DNA of 64,000 nucleotides. Origin: Paradesulfitobacterium ferrireducens. Lineage in GTDB: Bacteria; Bacillota; Desulfitobacteriia; Desulfitobacteriales; Desulfitobacteriaceae. The notes under the pieces were generated by a model, which ran no database searches, had not been told where the DNA came from, and worked only from the letters and a program-made list of their open reading frames with translations. The translations under genes were made by a program, and so were the position numbers. This document shows positions 46,009 to 54,927 of the stretch, piece by piece. The stretch is from NCBI RefSeq assembly GCF_017310645.1, contig NZ_JAFLRH010000006.1, positions 1-64,000 of the forward strand. Reading direction: 5' to 3'. How positions within the stretch are numbered: position 1 is the stretch's first letter; each line of letters opens with the position of its first letter.

Positions 46009-46562
46009 TTTCGGATGTGCTTAAGGAAGCGGATGAGCGCATGCACAAAGCGGTGGACGCTTTGCGCAAGGAGTATGGCACCATTCGTGCCGGGCGCGCC
46101 AATCCCAGCTTGCTGGACAAGGTATTAGTCGACTATTATGGTACGCCTACTCCGGTTAACCAGCTGGCAAACATTTCAGTACCGGAACCGCGGATGCTGG
46201 TGATCCAGCCGTGGGATAAATCAAGCCTGCCCACGATCGAGAAAGCGATTCTCAAGTCGGATTTGGGGCTGAATCCGTCCAGTGACGGAACCGTGATCCG
46301 GATTCTGATTCCTCAACTAACAGCTGAAAGGCGTACGGAACTGGTCAAGACCGTTAAGAAAAAGGCGGAAGATGCCAGGGTTGCTGTACGCAACGTGCGC
46401 CGCGATGTCAATGACCACTTGAAAAAAGCGGAGAAGGATCATTCTGCTTCAGAAGATGAAGTGAAGCGGGCCCAGGAAGATGTGCAGAAGCTGACGGATA
46501 AGATTATTAAAGACATTGACCATATCCTGGACGTCAAGGAAAAAGAGATTACGGAAGTATGA
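46005..46562 (+). CDS. frr: Ribosome recycling factor
   Basis: A 185-residue tRNA-shaped factor that splits post-termination ribosomes with [37 protein letters not shown], and [20 protein letters not shown] are canonical. Coupled to pyrH and, by another ATGA overlap, to the small gene downstream. Confidence 0.98.
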   Translation: MISDVLKEADERMHKAVDALRKEYGTIRAGRANPSLLDKVLVDYYGTPTPVNQLANISVPEPRMLVIQPWDKSSLPTIEKAILKSDLGLNPSSDGTVIRILIPQLTAERRTELVKTVKKKAEDARVAVRNVRRDVNDHLKKAEKDHSASEDEVKRAQEDVQKLTDKIIKDIDHILDVKEKEITEV

Positions 46563-46756
46563 CCTATTCATTTTTGTTAGGCCGGGATTGGGATGAGGTG
46601 CGCGCGGAGCTTGATGAGAGAGGAATCAATTATTCCGTAACCTTAACCCGTTCTCCCAAGGTAAAACCTGAGGGGAAATTGCGGGTGGTGCGCGCTCAAT
46701 TGAAAGAAGCACAATTAGAGATTGTGGTTGCACATGAAAAATTCTCCACACAATGA
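46559..46756 (+). CDS. Small conserved-looking protein of unknown function
   Basis: A 65-residue frame whose ATG overlaps the frr stop. It reads as a compact alpha/beta protein ([20 protein letters not shown], then [13 protein letters not shown] and [20 protein letters not shown]) with no membrane segment or Cys. It ends just before a hairpin. Translational coupling and codon use like its neighbours support a real gene. I do not recognise the family. Confidence 0.65.
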   Translation: MTYSFLLGRDWDEVRAELDERGINYSVTLTRSPKVKPEGKLRVVRAQLKEAQLEIVVAHEKFSTQ

Positions 46757-46780
46757 CCCCCTAAGCTTCAGGGGGTCATT
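46752..46780. terminator. Perfect hairpin at the end of the small gene
   Basis: AATGACCCCCT and AGGGGGTCATT form a perfect 11-bp stem with a 7-base loop that overlaps the stop codon of the 65-residue gene. No T run follows, so it may be an mRNA-stabilising structure rather than a terminator. Confidence 0.55.
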
Positions 46781-46813
46781 AAACTCATCCTGACTCCCCA
46801 GGGGGTGGAATTA

Positions 46814-47575
46814 ATGTGGCCTTGGAAACGCAAACCAAAAGAAATCGATGCTTCCGACCTGGACCTGGCGCGGCTGCCACGCCACATAGCCATTATTATG
46901 GATGGGAATGGCCGCTGGGCCCGGAAACGCGGCTTGCCCCGGACGATGGGCCACCGGGCCGGGGTTGAAGCTCTGCGGGCCATTGTCAAAGAATGTTCCC
47001 GCTTAGGGATTGAAGTTCTAACAGTATACGCCTTTTCAACGGAAAACTGGCGGCGGCCTAAGGAGGAAGTAGGGGTTCTGATGTCCCTGCTTACAGAGTA
47101 CCTGCGGCGAGAGCTGGATGAACTTCATGCGAACCAAGTCGTGGTACGCTCGTTGGGAGGATTGAGCGAACTTCCTCTTGAAGCACAAATTGAACTAAAG
47201 AAAGCATTGGAACGCACGCGCAAGAATAACGGACTTATCCTTAATTTAGCTTTGAATTATGGCGGACGCGCTGAGATTGTTGAAGCAGTCCAAAAAATCG
47301 GGACTTTGGTTCGGCAGGGGAAACTTAAGCCTGAGGAAATCGATTCCGAGACGTTTGCCGCGCATTTAGCCACCGCCGGCCTGCCGGATCCGGATTTGCT
47401 GATCCGGACTTCGGGAGAAATGCGGCTAAGCAACTTTTTATTGTGGCAGCTGGCTTACAGTGAAATTGTGGTGGTTCCGGAATTGTGGCCGGATTTTAAT
47501 GAACATTGTTTAAATGAGGCGATTAAGGCCTACCAGAAGCGGGACCGGAGATTTGGCGGTCTTTCCGGCAGTTAG
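46814..47575 (+). CDS. uppS: Undecaprenyl diphosphate synthase
   Basis: A 253-residue cis-prenyltransferase making the lipid carrier for cell wall synthesis. [20 protein letters not shown] holds the catalytic Asp, [10 protein letters not shown] and [15 protein letters not shown] follow, and [20 protein letters not shown] is near the end. ATG 46814 sits 6 bases after GGGGGTGG; an in-frame GTG at 46805 lies inside that site and is unlikely. Confidence 0.96.
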   Translation: MWPWKRKPKEIDASDLDLARLPRHIAIIMDGNGRWARKRGLPRTMGHRAGVEALRAIVKECSRLGIEVLTVYAFSTENWRRPKEEVGVLMSLLTEYLRRELDELHANQVVVRSLGGLSELPLEAQIELKKALERTRKNNGLILNLALNYGGRAEIVEAVQKIGTLVRQGKLKPEEIDSETFAAHLATAGLPDPDLLIRTSGEMRLSNFLLWQLAYSEIVVVPELWPDFNEHCLNEAIKAYQKRDRRFGGLSGS

Positions 47576-47584
47576 GAGTAGAAT

Positions 47585-48370
47585 ATGCTGGTTCGGACGA
47601 TCAGTGCATTGATCGGAGCCCCTTTGCTCTTGGGGCTTACTTACCTGGGTGGTTATTATACGGCATTTTTAATTAGCGTGCTCTCGTTCCTGGCGCTGTG
47701 GGAATTTTTGCGCCTGGGTGAGAGGATTGGGGTCAAGGCTTGGTATATACCGGTATTTGGCGCGAGTTTCATGTGGCTGTTGACCGTATTTTGGGGGGAG
47801 GGCGTGTGGCGGCTGCCCCTGCTCGTTCTTTGGCTTTTAGTCAGCCTGGGGATGTTTGCGCTCACCTATCCTGAATTTGATTTACACTCCGCCCTTTATA
47901 ATTTCTTGAGTATGTTTTACCCGGTGGCTTTAATGTCCCATTTATATTTAGTGCGGGAACTGCCCTCAGGAATAAAGTGGGCTTTTTTGACATTCTTTTT
48001 GGTATGGAGTACGGATACCGGGGCATACATTATTGGCAGGAGCTTGGGACGACACCTGTTAGCTCCCAAAGTCAGCCCGAAAAAGACGGTGGAAGGATCG
48101 GTGGGGGGATTCCTGACCAGTGTAGGAGTCGGTCTGATCCTCTGGCGCTCTATGGGAGGAGCTCCCCTGGAGGTTTTTCTTGGACTGGCAGTGATCGTGG
48201 GGATTACGGCTCAGGTGGGAGACCTTTTCGAGTCGGCCCTTAAGCGCTCAGCCCAAGTCAAAGACTCGGGCAGCCTGATCCCCGGTCATGGCGGCATTCT
48301 GGACCGTTTTGACAGTTTTATGTTTGCGCTGCCTTTGGTGTATTATTTCCTGGTGATCTTCAAATTCTGA
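47585..48370 (+). CDS. cdsA: Phosphatidate cytidylyltransferase
   Basis: A 261-residue membrane enzyme making CDP-diacylglycerol. About eight helices, with the family signature near the C-terminus: SALKRSAQVKDSGSLIPGHGG then LDRFDSF. SPKKTVEGSVGGFL is also typical. Nine bases after uppS. Confidence 0.95.
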   Translation: MLVRTISALIGAPLLLGLTYLGGYYTAFLISVLSFLALWEFLRLGERIGVKAWYIPVFGASFMWLLTVFWGEGVWRLPLLVLWLLVSLGMFALTYPEFDLHSALYNFLSMFYPVALMSHLYLVRELPSGIKWAFLTFFLVWSTDTGAYIIGRSLGRHLLAPKVSPKKTVEGSVGGFLTSVGVGLILWRSMGGAPLEVFLGLAVIVGITAQVGDLFESALKRSAQVKDSGSLIPGHGGILDRFDSFMFALPLVYYFLVIFKF

Positions 48371-48380
48371 GGTGAGAGAT

Positions 48381-49487
48381 TTGCGCTTGCTGCGGGAACC
48401 CAGTCTGGAGCAAAACCTAAACCGGCTGGCGGTGATTGCCGGCATCCTCCTGCTCTTAAAGCTTTTTACTTACATTTTTCAGGAGTTTCTGCCGGTGTTT
48501 GGGCAGGTTTTGGGCACTGCGATTGCGGCCTTTATGCCCTTTGTTCTGGCCATGGTGCTGGCTTTTCTGCTGGAACCGGTGGTTGTCAGGATGATGCGGG
48601 TGCTGCGGGTGCGGCGTTCTTATGCCTCGTTGGTTACGCTTATTTTAAGCCTGGTAATTGTCGGCCTGATCTTATTCTTAATTGCAGCGAGGTTATATAC
48701 CGAGTTATCCGAGTTGGCTTCGATTCTCCCGAATTACGAATATTTATCTTCCTTCATCCAGACGCAAGTGGATCAAATCGAGAAGTTTGTCAGGGTCAAT
48801 CCCCAGGTACAGGCAACCCTGTATGATTCGGCTCAAAGTATCCTGCATTCTATCCAAAACTGGGCCCGTACAGCCAGTGTCTGGATTCTCAGCTTTCTGG
48901 CGGCCCTGCCTGGAGTCTTCATAGTCATCGTGATCTCGATAATTGCCACCCTCCTGGTTAGCTCCAATTATCCCGGAGTGAAACAGTTTATTTTGTCCCT
49001 CTTCCCCCGGCGCTGGCACAAGAGCGCCCAGGCGATCAGCCAGGATCTAGGAGCGGCCATCTTCGGCTTTGTGCGGGCAGAGGCTATTCTGGTGTCGGTC
49101 ACAGCCATGATTACGATCATCGGGCTGTTATTAATAGGAAACCGCTATGCCTTTACTTTAGGAGTTTTAGCCGGAATTCTGGATATTCTACCTATTGTAG
49201 GCACGGGCGTCTTATTTGTGCCCTGGAGTCTGAGCTTATTTGTCATGGGGGCAACCGGGCAAGGAATCAAAGTGCTTATCATCTGGATTGTGATGGTGGT
49301 TGTGCGCCAGTCCTTAGAACCTAAAATCCTTTCCCATAACATCGGACTTCACCCCCTGCCGACATTGATTTCCATGTATGTTGGGCTCAAGCTTCTGGGC
49401 GGAGTCGGGCTTTTGCTGGGGCCGGGCCTGATCATTGTGTATGAGGCCGTGCGCAAATCCGGGGCTTTTAAGGGGCCGCGGGAGTAA
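48381..49487 (+). CDS. AI-2E/PerM-family transporter
   Basis: A 368-residue protein with about eight helices in the PerM arrangement: two N-terminal helices, a soluble middle segment (about 110-165), and a C-terminal core with VLAGILDILPIVGTGVLFVP and LGGVGLLLGPGL. TTG 48381 with GAGGTGAG upstream is preferred over GTG 48372. This family includes sodium-driven exporters and the autoinducer-2 exporter TqsA. Its insertion between cdsA and dxr is less usual. Substrate unknown. Confidence 0.8.
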   Translation: MRLLREPSLEQNLNRLAVIAGILLLLKLFTYIFQEFLPVFGQVLGTAIAAFMPFVLAMVLAFLLEPVVVRMMRVLRVRRSYASLVTLILSLVIVGLILFLIAARLYTELSELASILPNYEYLSSFIQTQVDQIEKFVRVNPQVQATLYDSAQSILHSIQNWARTASVWILSFLAALPGVFIVIVISIIATLLVSSNYPGVKQFILSLFPRRWHKSAQAISQDLGAAIFGFVRAEAILVSVTAMITIIGLLLIGNRYAFTLGVLAGILDILPIVGTGVLFVPWSLSLFVMGATGQGIKVLIIWIVMVVVRQSLEPKILSHNIGLHPLPTLISMYVGLKLLGGVGLLLGPGLIIVYEAVRKSGAFKGPRE

Positions 49488-49507
49488 AAAAAGAGGTATT
49501 TTAGAAA

Positions 49508-50656
49508 ATGAAGACTATATCGCTACTGGGTTCGACGGGTTCGATTGGGAGGCAGACGCTGGATGTGGTGAAGGCACATCCGGATCAATTAAAGGTGTAT
49601 GCGCTGTGTACGGGCAAAAATGTCCGGGCTTTGGAGGACCAGGTGCGCCTATATAAGCCTATGTTGGCGGTGATGATGGACGAAGGGGCGGCCCGTGAAT
49701 TAAAAGGGCGGCTCTCCGATATGCCGGTTAAGGTCGAACAGGGCATGGATGGGCTGCTGGCTGCCGTTTCCGCCCCGGAAGTGGATACGGTGCTTAATGC
49801 TTTAAGCGGAAGAATCGGACTCGAACCGACGCTCAGAGCCTTGGAAGGCAAGAAAAACGTGGCCCTGGCCAACAAGGAGACCCTGGTTGCAGGCGGGGAG
49901 TTGGTGATGGCGGCGGCAGCAAGAAGCGGTGCCCGCTTGCTGCCGGTGGACAGTGAACATTCGGCGGTTTTCCAGTGCTTAGAGGATAACCCCGGAAGTG
50001 TGGAAAAGATCATCCTTACCGCTTCGGGCGGCCCGTTTCGGGTCTGGAGCCGGGAGCAGCTGGCCCAAGTCCGGCCGGAGGATGCGCTGCGTCACCCCAA
50101 TTGGGCTATGGGCGCAAAAATTACGATTGACTCGGCAACCCTCATGAATAAGGGACTCGAAGTAATTGAAGCTCATTATTTGTTCGGAGTAGAATATGAT
50201 TCTATAGAGGTTGTGGTTCATCCCCAGAGTATTATTCACTCGATGGTGCAATATAAGGACGGCTCGGTATTGGCCCAGTTGGGCCGGCCTGACATGCGCC
50301 TGCCGATCCAGTACGCTTTAAGCTATCCGGAGCGCTGGGAGAATTCCCTGGAGCGCCTGAATTTGCTCGGACAGAGCTTGACTTTCCTTGAACCTGACTT
50401 GGAAGCGTTTCCGGCCCTGGCTTTGGCATATCAAGCCGGGAAGCGGCGCGGCACTTTGCCGGCGGTGATGAATGCGGCCAATGAAGTGGCAGTGCATGCA
50501 TTCTTAGAGGGAAAGTGCAGCTTTCCCGGCATCTATGAGGCCGTCAGCGCTGTCTGTGCCGAGCATCAAGTCTTGGACGCGCCGGATCTGGAAACGATAT
50601 TGGAAGCGGATGCTTGGGCGCGTAAGCGTACGGGAGATATACTCGAGCATCATTAA
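49508..50656 (+). CDS. dxr: 1-deoxy-D-xylulose-5-phosphate reductoisomerase
   Basis: A 382-residue NADPH enzyme of the MEP isoprenoid pathway. NADPH loop LLGSTGSIGRQTLDVV (5-20), ALANKETLVAGGELV, PVDSEHSAVFQCLE (metal-binding Asp/Glu), HPNWAMGAKITIDSATLMNK. The pathway step IspG lies three genes downstream. Confidence 0.97.
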   Translation: MKTISLLGSTGSIGRQTLDVVKAHPDQLKVYALCTGKNVRALEDQVRLYKPMLAVMMDEGAARELKGRLSDMPVKVEQGMDGLLAAVSAPEVDTVLNALSGRIGLEPTLRALEGKKNVALANKETLVAGGELVMAAAARSGARLLPVDSEHSAVFQCLEDNPGSVEKIILTASGGPFRVWSREQLAQVRPEDALRHPNWAMGAKITIDSATLMNKGLEVIEAHYLFGVEYDSIEVVVHPQSIIHSMVQYKDGSVLAQLGRPDMRLPIQYALSYPERWENSLERLNLLGQSLTFLEPDLEAFPALALAYQAGKRRGTLPAVMNAANEVAVHAFLEGKCSFPGIYEAVSAVCAEHQVLDAPDLETILEADAWARKRTGDILEHH

Positions 50657-50732
50657 AAACCACACTTTTATGTGATCCATTCGGTGTGTTTTCGAGAGAA
50701 TAAAATATTTACTGGAAACATATTCTTAAAGC

Positions 50733-50769
50733 ATTCTGACTGCTGACTTCTGAATTCTGACTTCTAATT
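50733..50769 (-). repeat. Heptanucleotide repeat array between dxr and rseP (copy 5)
   Basis: Inverse-orientation units CTGACTG, CTGACTT, CTGAATT, CTGACTT; no matching forward arm is present nearby. It lies 20 bases before the rseP start. Confidence 0.8.
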
Positions 50770-50788
50770 TTGAGGGAGGATTGATGAT

Positions 50789-51844
50789 GTGACTGCCTTA
50801 GCAATTGTGTTTGTGTTCGGACTCTTGGTCATGGTGCACGAACTGGGACATTTCCTGGTTGCCAAATGGGCCGGAATCAGGGTTTTGGAATTCAGTTTCG
50901 GGTTTGGCCCGAAGCTGGTCGGCTACAAAGGCAGGGAAACATTTTATGCCATCCGCCTTATTCCCTTAGGAGGGTTTGTCCGGTTATACGGCATGGACCC
51001 GGAACCGGACGAGCGCGGGCAGGCAATCATAGGTTCTCCCAATGATCCTTACAGCTACATGAACAAGCCTGTATGGAAACGCATGGCGGTGATCGCCGCC
51101 GGGCCGATCATGAATTTTATATTAGCCGTTGTCCTCTTTGTCGCGGTATTTGCCTATTTAGGAATCCCGGCCGAAGGGAAGGCCATCGGATCTCTGGCTG
51201 AAGGCAAACCGGCGGTCACGGCCGGGCTGCAGGCAGGAGACCGGATTATCGCGGTTGATAATACTCCGACTCCGGATTGGGACACTCTCACGCAAGCGAT
51301 TCATTCGAAGCCGAACCAAGAGCTTGTACTGACGGTAGAGCGTCAGGGACAAACCCGGACGGTTACACTGACCACGGAAAAGGACGCCCAGACAGGCTAC
51401 GGGATGATTGGCATCGGGCCGGAGATTGTGTATGAGCGGGTGCCTATTCTCCAGACGCTGCGCTTTGGATTTAACCGGACGATTGAATTTACCAAGTTTA
51501 TTGTAGTGACTTTGGCGCAGATGATCACCCGCCAGATTCCGGCGGATGTCGGCGGTCCGGTGGCCATCGCCAAGGCCATCGGAGAAGGGGCGCAGGCGGG
51601 ATTTTCCAACTTGCTCGGCCTCACTGGGGTCCTCAGCATTCAGCTCGGCCTCTTAAACCTTTTCCCCATTCCGGCCCTGGATGGCAGCCGCTTGGTGTTT
51701 CTAGCCATTGAAGGCTTAAGGCGCAAGCCTTTGAACCCGGAAAAGGAGAACCTGATTCACCTGGTGGGGTTTGTATTGCTTCTGGCTTTGATGATTGCGA
51801 TTACTTACCGCGATATTCTTAACCTATTCGTGAAAGCGGGGTAA
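50789..51844 (+). CDS. rseP: Site-2 zinc metalloprotease RseP/RasP
   Basis: A 351-residue intramembrane protease that cleaves anti-sigma factors and signal peptides. HELGH with VMVHELGHFLVAKWAG at 11-26, FGFGPKLVGYKG, one PDZ domain (about 115-200), and NLFPIPALDGSRLVF (third zinc ligand Asp) near 292-306. GTG start after GAGGGAGGA. Confidence 0.96.
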   Translation: MTALAIVFVFGLLVMVHELGHFLVAKWAGIRVLEFSFGFGPKLVGYKGRETFYAIRLIPLGGFVRLYGMDPEPDERGQAIIGSPNDPYSYMNKPVWKRMAVIAAGPIMNFILAVVLFVAVFAYLGIPAEGKAIGSLAEGKPAVTAGLQAGDRIIAVDNTPTPDWDTLTQAIHSKPNQELVLTVERQGQTRTVTLTTEKDAQTGYGMIGIGPEIVYERVPILQTLRFGFNRTIEFTKFIVVTLAQMITRQIPADVGGPVAIAKAIGEGAQAGFSNLLGLTGVLSIQLGLLNLFPIPALDGSRLVFLAIEGLRRKPLNPEKENLIHLVGFVLLLALMIAITYRDILNLFVKAG

Positions 51845-51852
51845 AGGTAGAT

Positions 51853-52959
51853 TTGAAAAGAAATACGAGGCCGGTGCAGGTGGGCTCGGTCACGATCGGG
51901 GGCGGGGCTCCTGTGGTGGTGCAGTCCATGACTAATACGGATACGCGGGACTCCCAGGCTACTCTGGCGCAGATTGACGCTTTGGCGGCTGCCGGGTGTG
52001 AGGTGGTGCGGCTGGCCGTGCTTAATGAGGATGCGGCCAAGTCGATCGGGGAGATTGTGGGCCGGAGCCCGCTCCCGGTGATCGCCGATATTCATTTTGA
52101 CTACCGCCTGGCCTTGATTGCGATTGAGCAGGGAATCCACGGCCTGCGCCTGAACCCGGGCAATATCGGAGCGCGCTGGAAGGTGCAGGAGATTGTGCGG
52201 GCGGTAAAAGAACGTCAGCTCCCGATTCGGATCGGGGTCAACGCCGGGTCGCTGGAAAAGGATCTCTTAGAAAAATACGGCGGGCCCACAGCCGAAGGCA
52301 TGGTGGAGAGCGCCCTGGGACATATTTCCTTGCTTGAAGCTGAAGGATATGACAAAATTAAGGTATCCCTTAAGTCTTCCCAGGTTCCGTTGATGCTGGA
52401 AGCTTACCGCCGTATTTCCGAACGTGTGGACTATCCCCTGCATGTTGGAGTCACGGAAGCAGGAACCGTGCGCTCCGGGGTGGTTAAGTCGGCGGTCGGA
52501 ATCGGCGCCTTGCTGGCTGAGGGAATCGGAGATACGATCAGAGTGTCGCTTACCGGAGATCCGGTGAAAGAAATCCCGGTGGCCTTAGAGATCTTGCGTG
52601 TTCTCGGACTGAGGGAGCGGGGTGTGGATCTTATCAGCTGCCCGACCTGCGGCCGGACACAAGTGGACCTGGCGCTTTTGGCAGAACAAGTAGAGGACAA
52701 GCTGTCCCAACTTCCTCCCTTGGACAAGCCGTTGAAGGTTGCGGTCATGGGCTGCGCGGTCAATGGACCGGGCGAGGCCCGGGAAGCCGACTTCGGAATC
52801 GCGGGCGGCAAAGGGATGGGGCTCTTGTTCCGCAAAGGAGAAATTGTTGCCCGGTTGCCGGAAGAAGAGCTTTTGCCGGCGCTTTTGCAGGAGATCGAAG
52901 CGTATGTACTAAAGCATAGGGGAATTCAGGAGCCAGTAGTCAGAATTCAGAATGTTTGA
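51853..52959 (+). CDS. ispG: 4-hydroxy-3-methylbut-2-enyl diphosphate synthase; C-terminus encoded by a repeat
   Basis: A 368-residue [4Fe-4S] enzyme, next-to-last step of the MEP pathway. VQSMTNTDTRDSQATLAQI, ADIHFDYRLAL, RLNPGNIG and the cluster Cys ligands in SCPTCGRTQVDL and GCAVNGPGEA are present. TTG start with AAAGGTAG upstream. The last 11 residues (GIQEPVVRIQNV includes the junction) are encoded by the heptanucleotide repeat at 52923-52954, so the native stop seems to have been displaced. The enzyme core is intact. Confidence 0.95.
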   Translation: MKRNTRPVQVGSVTIGGGAPVVVQSMTNTDTRDSQATLAQIDALAAAGCEVVRLAVLNEDAAKSIGEIVGRSPLPVIADIHFDYRLALIAIEQGIHGLRLNPGNIGARWKVQEIVRAVKERQLPIRIGVNAGSLEKDLLEKYGGPTAEGMVESALGHISLLEAEGYDKIKVSLKSSQVPLMLEAYRRISERVDYPLHVGVTEAGTVRSGVVKSAVGIGALLAEGIGDTIRVSLTGDPVKEIPVALEILRVLGLRERGVDLISCPTCGRTQVDLALLAEQVEDKLSQLPPLDKPLKVAVMGCAVNGPGEAREADFGIAGGKGMGLLFRKGEIVARLPEEELLPALLQEIEAYVLKHRGIQEPVVRIQNV

Positions 52960-53061
52960 GAATGCTCCTGACTCCTGATCCGTTCGGCCGAAAGAATTTC
53001 TCTGAAGCTTGGCCGAACGGCGTAAGTCTACACTGTAGACTTACGTTCCTGAATACTGACC
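52923..53061. repeat. Heptanucleotide repeats with nested palindromes between ispG and proS (copy 6)
   Basis: Forward array AATTCAG, GAGCCAG, TAGTCAG, AATTCAG (52923-52950) ends ispG. Inverse units follow at 52966-52979 and 53048-53060. Between these are two perfect hairpins: CCGTTCGGCC (52980-52989) with GGCCGAACGG (53011-53020), and CGTAAGTCTACA (53021-53032) with TGTAGACTTACG (53034-53045). The palindromes look inserted into the right arm of the repeat. Confidence 0.75.
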
Positions 53062-53073
53062 GAAAGGAATGGA

Positions 53074-54804
53074 ATGACGATGCGTGTTAGCAAACTGTTA
53101 AATCCGACATTGAGAGAAGTGCCGGCAGAGGCAGAGGTGGTCAGCCACCAGCTCATGCTGCGGGCGGGGTTCATCCGCAAAGCGGCGGCCGGAGTCTATA
53201 CTTACTTGCCCTTGGGACTACGGGTCTTAAAAAAGATTGAGCAAATTGTGCGCGAGGAAATGGATGCCAAAGGCGGGCAGGAAGTCCTGATGCCGATCAT
53301 GCAGCCGGCTGAGCTCTGGAAAGAAACCGGGCGCTGGGATGTGTACGGAGATGAAATGTTCCGCCTGCAGGACAGGCACGAGCGCGAGTTCTGCCTGGGC
53401 CCGACCCATGAAGAGCTGATTACGGACCTGGTCCGGGGCGAGGTCCGTTCGTATAAACAACTCCCTCTGCTCTTGTACCAGATTCAAAATAAATACCGCG
53501 ATGAGCGCCGTCCCCGTTTCGGCTTAATGCGGGGCCGGGAATTTATTATGAAAGATTTGTACTCCTTTGACCGCGATGAAGCGGGCCTAGCGGAAAGCTA
53601 CGATAAGATGTATGATGCCTACTGCCGTATATTCAGCCGCTGCGGACTCACCTACCGTCCGGTTGAGGCCGATGCCGGGGCCATCGGCGGGAGCGGGGGC
53701 ACACATGAATTCATGGTATTGGCGGAATCGGGAGAGGCAGCCGTGGTCTACTGCCCGGCCTGTGATTATGCAGCCAATGTAGAGAAAGCCGAATGCCGCC
53801 CGCGGCCGGTCAAAGACAACGCCCCGGAAGGTGAATACCGCCTGGTGCATACCCCGGGTGCCAGAACCATTGAACAGGTGGCCGAATTTTTGAATGTCCC
53901 CAAAACCCGCCTGGTTAAATCTCTGCTCTATGATGGAGACGGCAAGCTCTTCTTAGTGCTGGTGCGCGGGGATCGTGAGCTGAATGAGATTAAATTAAAT
54001 AATGCGCTGGGCGGCTTTATCTCGCTTAAGCTGGCTGAGCCGCATAAGGTCTTGGAAACCATGGGCTGTGAAGTCGGATCAGTCGGGCCGGTTGGCGTGC
54101 CGGAGGGACTGAAGGTTATCGCTGATCCGGAGGTGTCCCTGATGGCGGGGATTGTCTGCGGAGCCAATCAAAGCGACCATCACTATGTGGATGTTGTTCC
54201 AGGGCGGGATTTCCGGATTGACCAGGAGTTTGACCTGCGCATGATCGAAGTCGGAGAGGAATGTCCCAAGTGCGGAACTCCCCTGCAAGAAGCGCGCGGG
54301 ATTGAAGTAGGCCAGGTCTTTAAGCTGGGCACGAAATACAGCAAAGCCTTGAACGCAACTTACCTCGATGAAAACGGAGAAGAAAAACTGTGCGTGATGG
54401 GCTGCTATGGCGTCGGCGTCAGCCGTACCATGGCAGCGGCCATCGAGCAGAATAATGATGCGGACGGAATCATCTGGCCGCTTCAGATTGCCCCGTATCA
54501 TTGCATCATTGTCCCGGTCAATCTGAAAGATGCCCAGGTGGCCGGGACTGCGGAGAAGCTTTATGCTGAGCTGGGACAGGCGGGAGTGGAAGCTGTGATC
54601 GATGACCGGGATGAGCGCCCGGGAGTAAAATTCAAAGATGCGGACTTGGTCGGCTACCCCTTGCGCATTACGGTTGGGAGCAAAGCCCTGGCTAACGGGC
54701 AGGTAGAGCTGAGGACGCGCAAAACCGGAGAAACGGAGCTGGTGGCCCTCGCCGAAGTGGTTGCCCTGGTGCAAAAGACCGTGAAGGAAGCCCTGGAACA
54801 TTGA
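53074..54804 (+). CDS. proS: Prolyl-tRNA synthetase (bacterial type)
   Basis: A 576-residue class II synthetase. [22 protein letters not shown] start, [13 protein letters not shown] (motif region), [20 protein letters not shown], an inserted editing domain (about 240-390) and motif 3 with [17 protein letters not shown], followed by the anticodon-binding domain. ATG 53074 follows AAAGGA; ATG 53080 is possible. Confidence 0.97.
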   Translation: MTMRVSKLLNPTLREVPAEAEVVSHQLMLRAGFIRKAAAGVYTYLPLGLRVLKKIEQIVREEMDAKGGQEVLMPIMQPAELWKETGRWDVYGDEMFRLQDRHEREFCLGPTHEELITDLVRGEVRSYKQLPLLLYQIQNKYRDERRPRFGLMRGREFIMKDLYSFDRDEAGLAESYDKMYDAYCRIFSRCGLTYRPVEADAGAIGGSGGTHEFMVLAESGEAAVVYCPACDYAANVEKAECRPRPVKDNAPEGEYRLVHTPGARTIEQVAEFLNVPKTRLVKSLLYDGDGKLFLVLVRGDRELNEIKLNNALGGFISLKLAEPHKVLETMGCEVGSVGPVGVPEGLKVIADPEVSLMAGIVCGANQSDHHYVDVVPGRDFRIDQEFDLRMIEVGEECPKCGTPLQEARGIEVGQVFKLGTKYSKALNATYLDENGEEKLCVMGCYGVGVSRTMAAAIEQNNDADGIIWPLQIAPYHCIIVPVNLKDAQVAGTAEKLYAELGQAGVEAVIDDRDERPGVKFKDADLVGYPLRITVGSKALANGQVELRTRKTGETELVALAEVVALVQKTVKEALEH

Positions 54805-54927
54805 TGAGAATTAGAGATGCTTATGGTTGAACAAAAATGAGTTGAACGTAAACATATTCACAGAAGATATTTAGAACAAGAGATTTTAGAGACCGGGAAA
54901 AAGCTAAAGGAAAAGAGGGGACACGGG

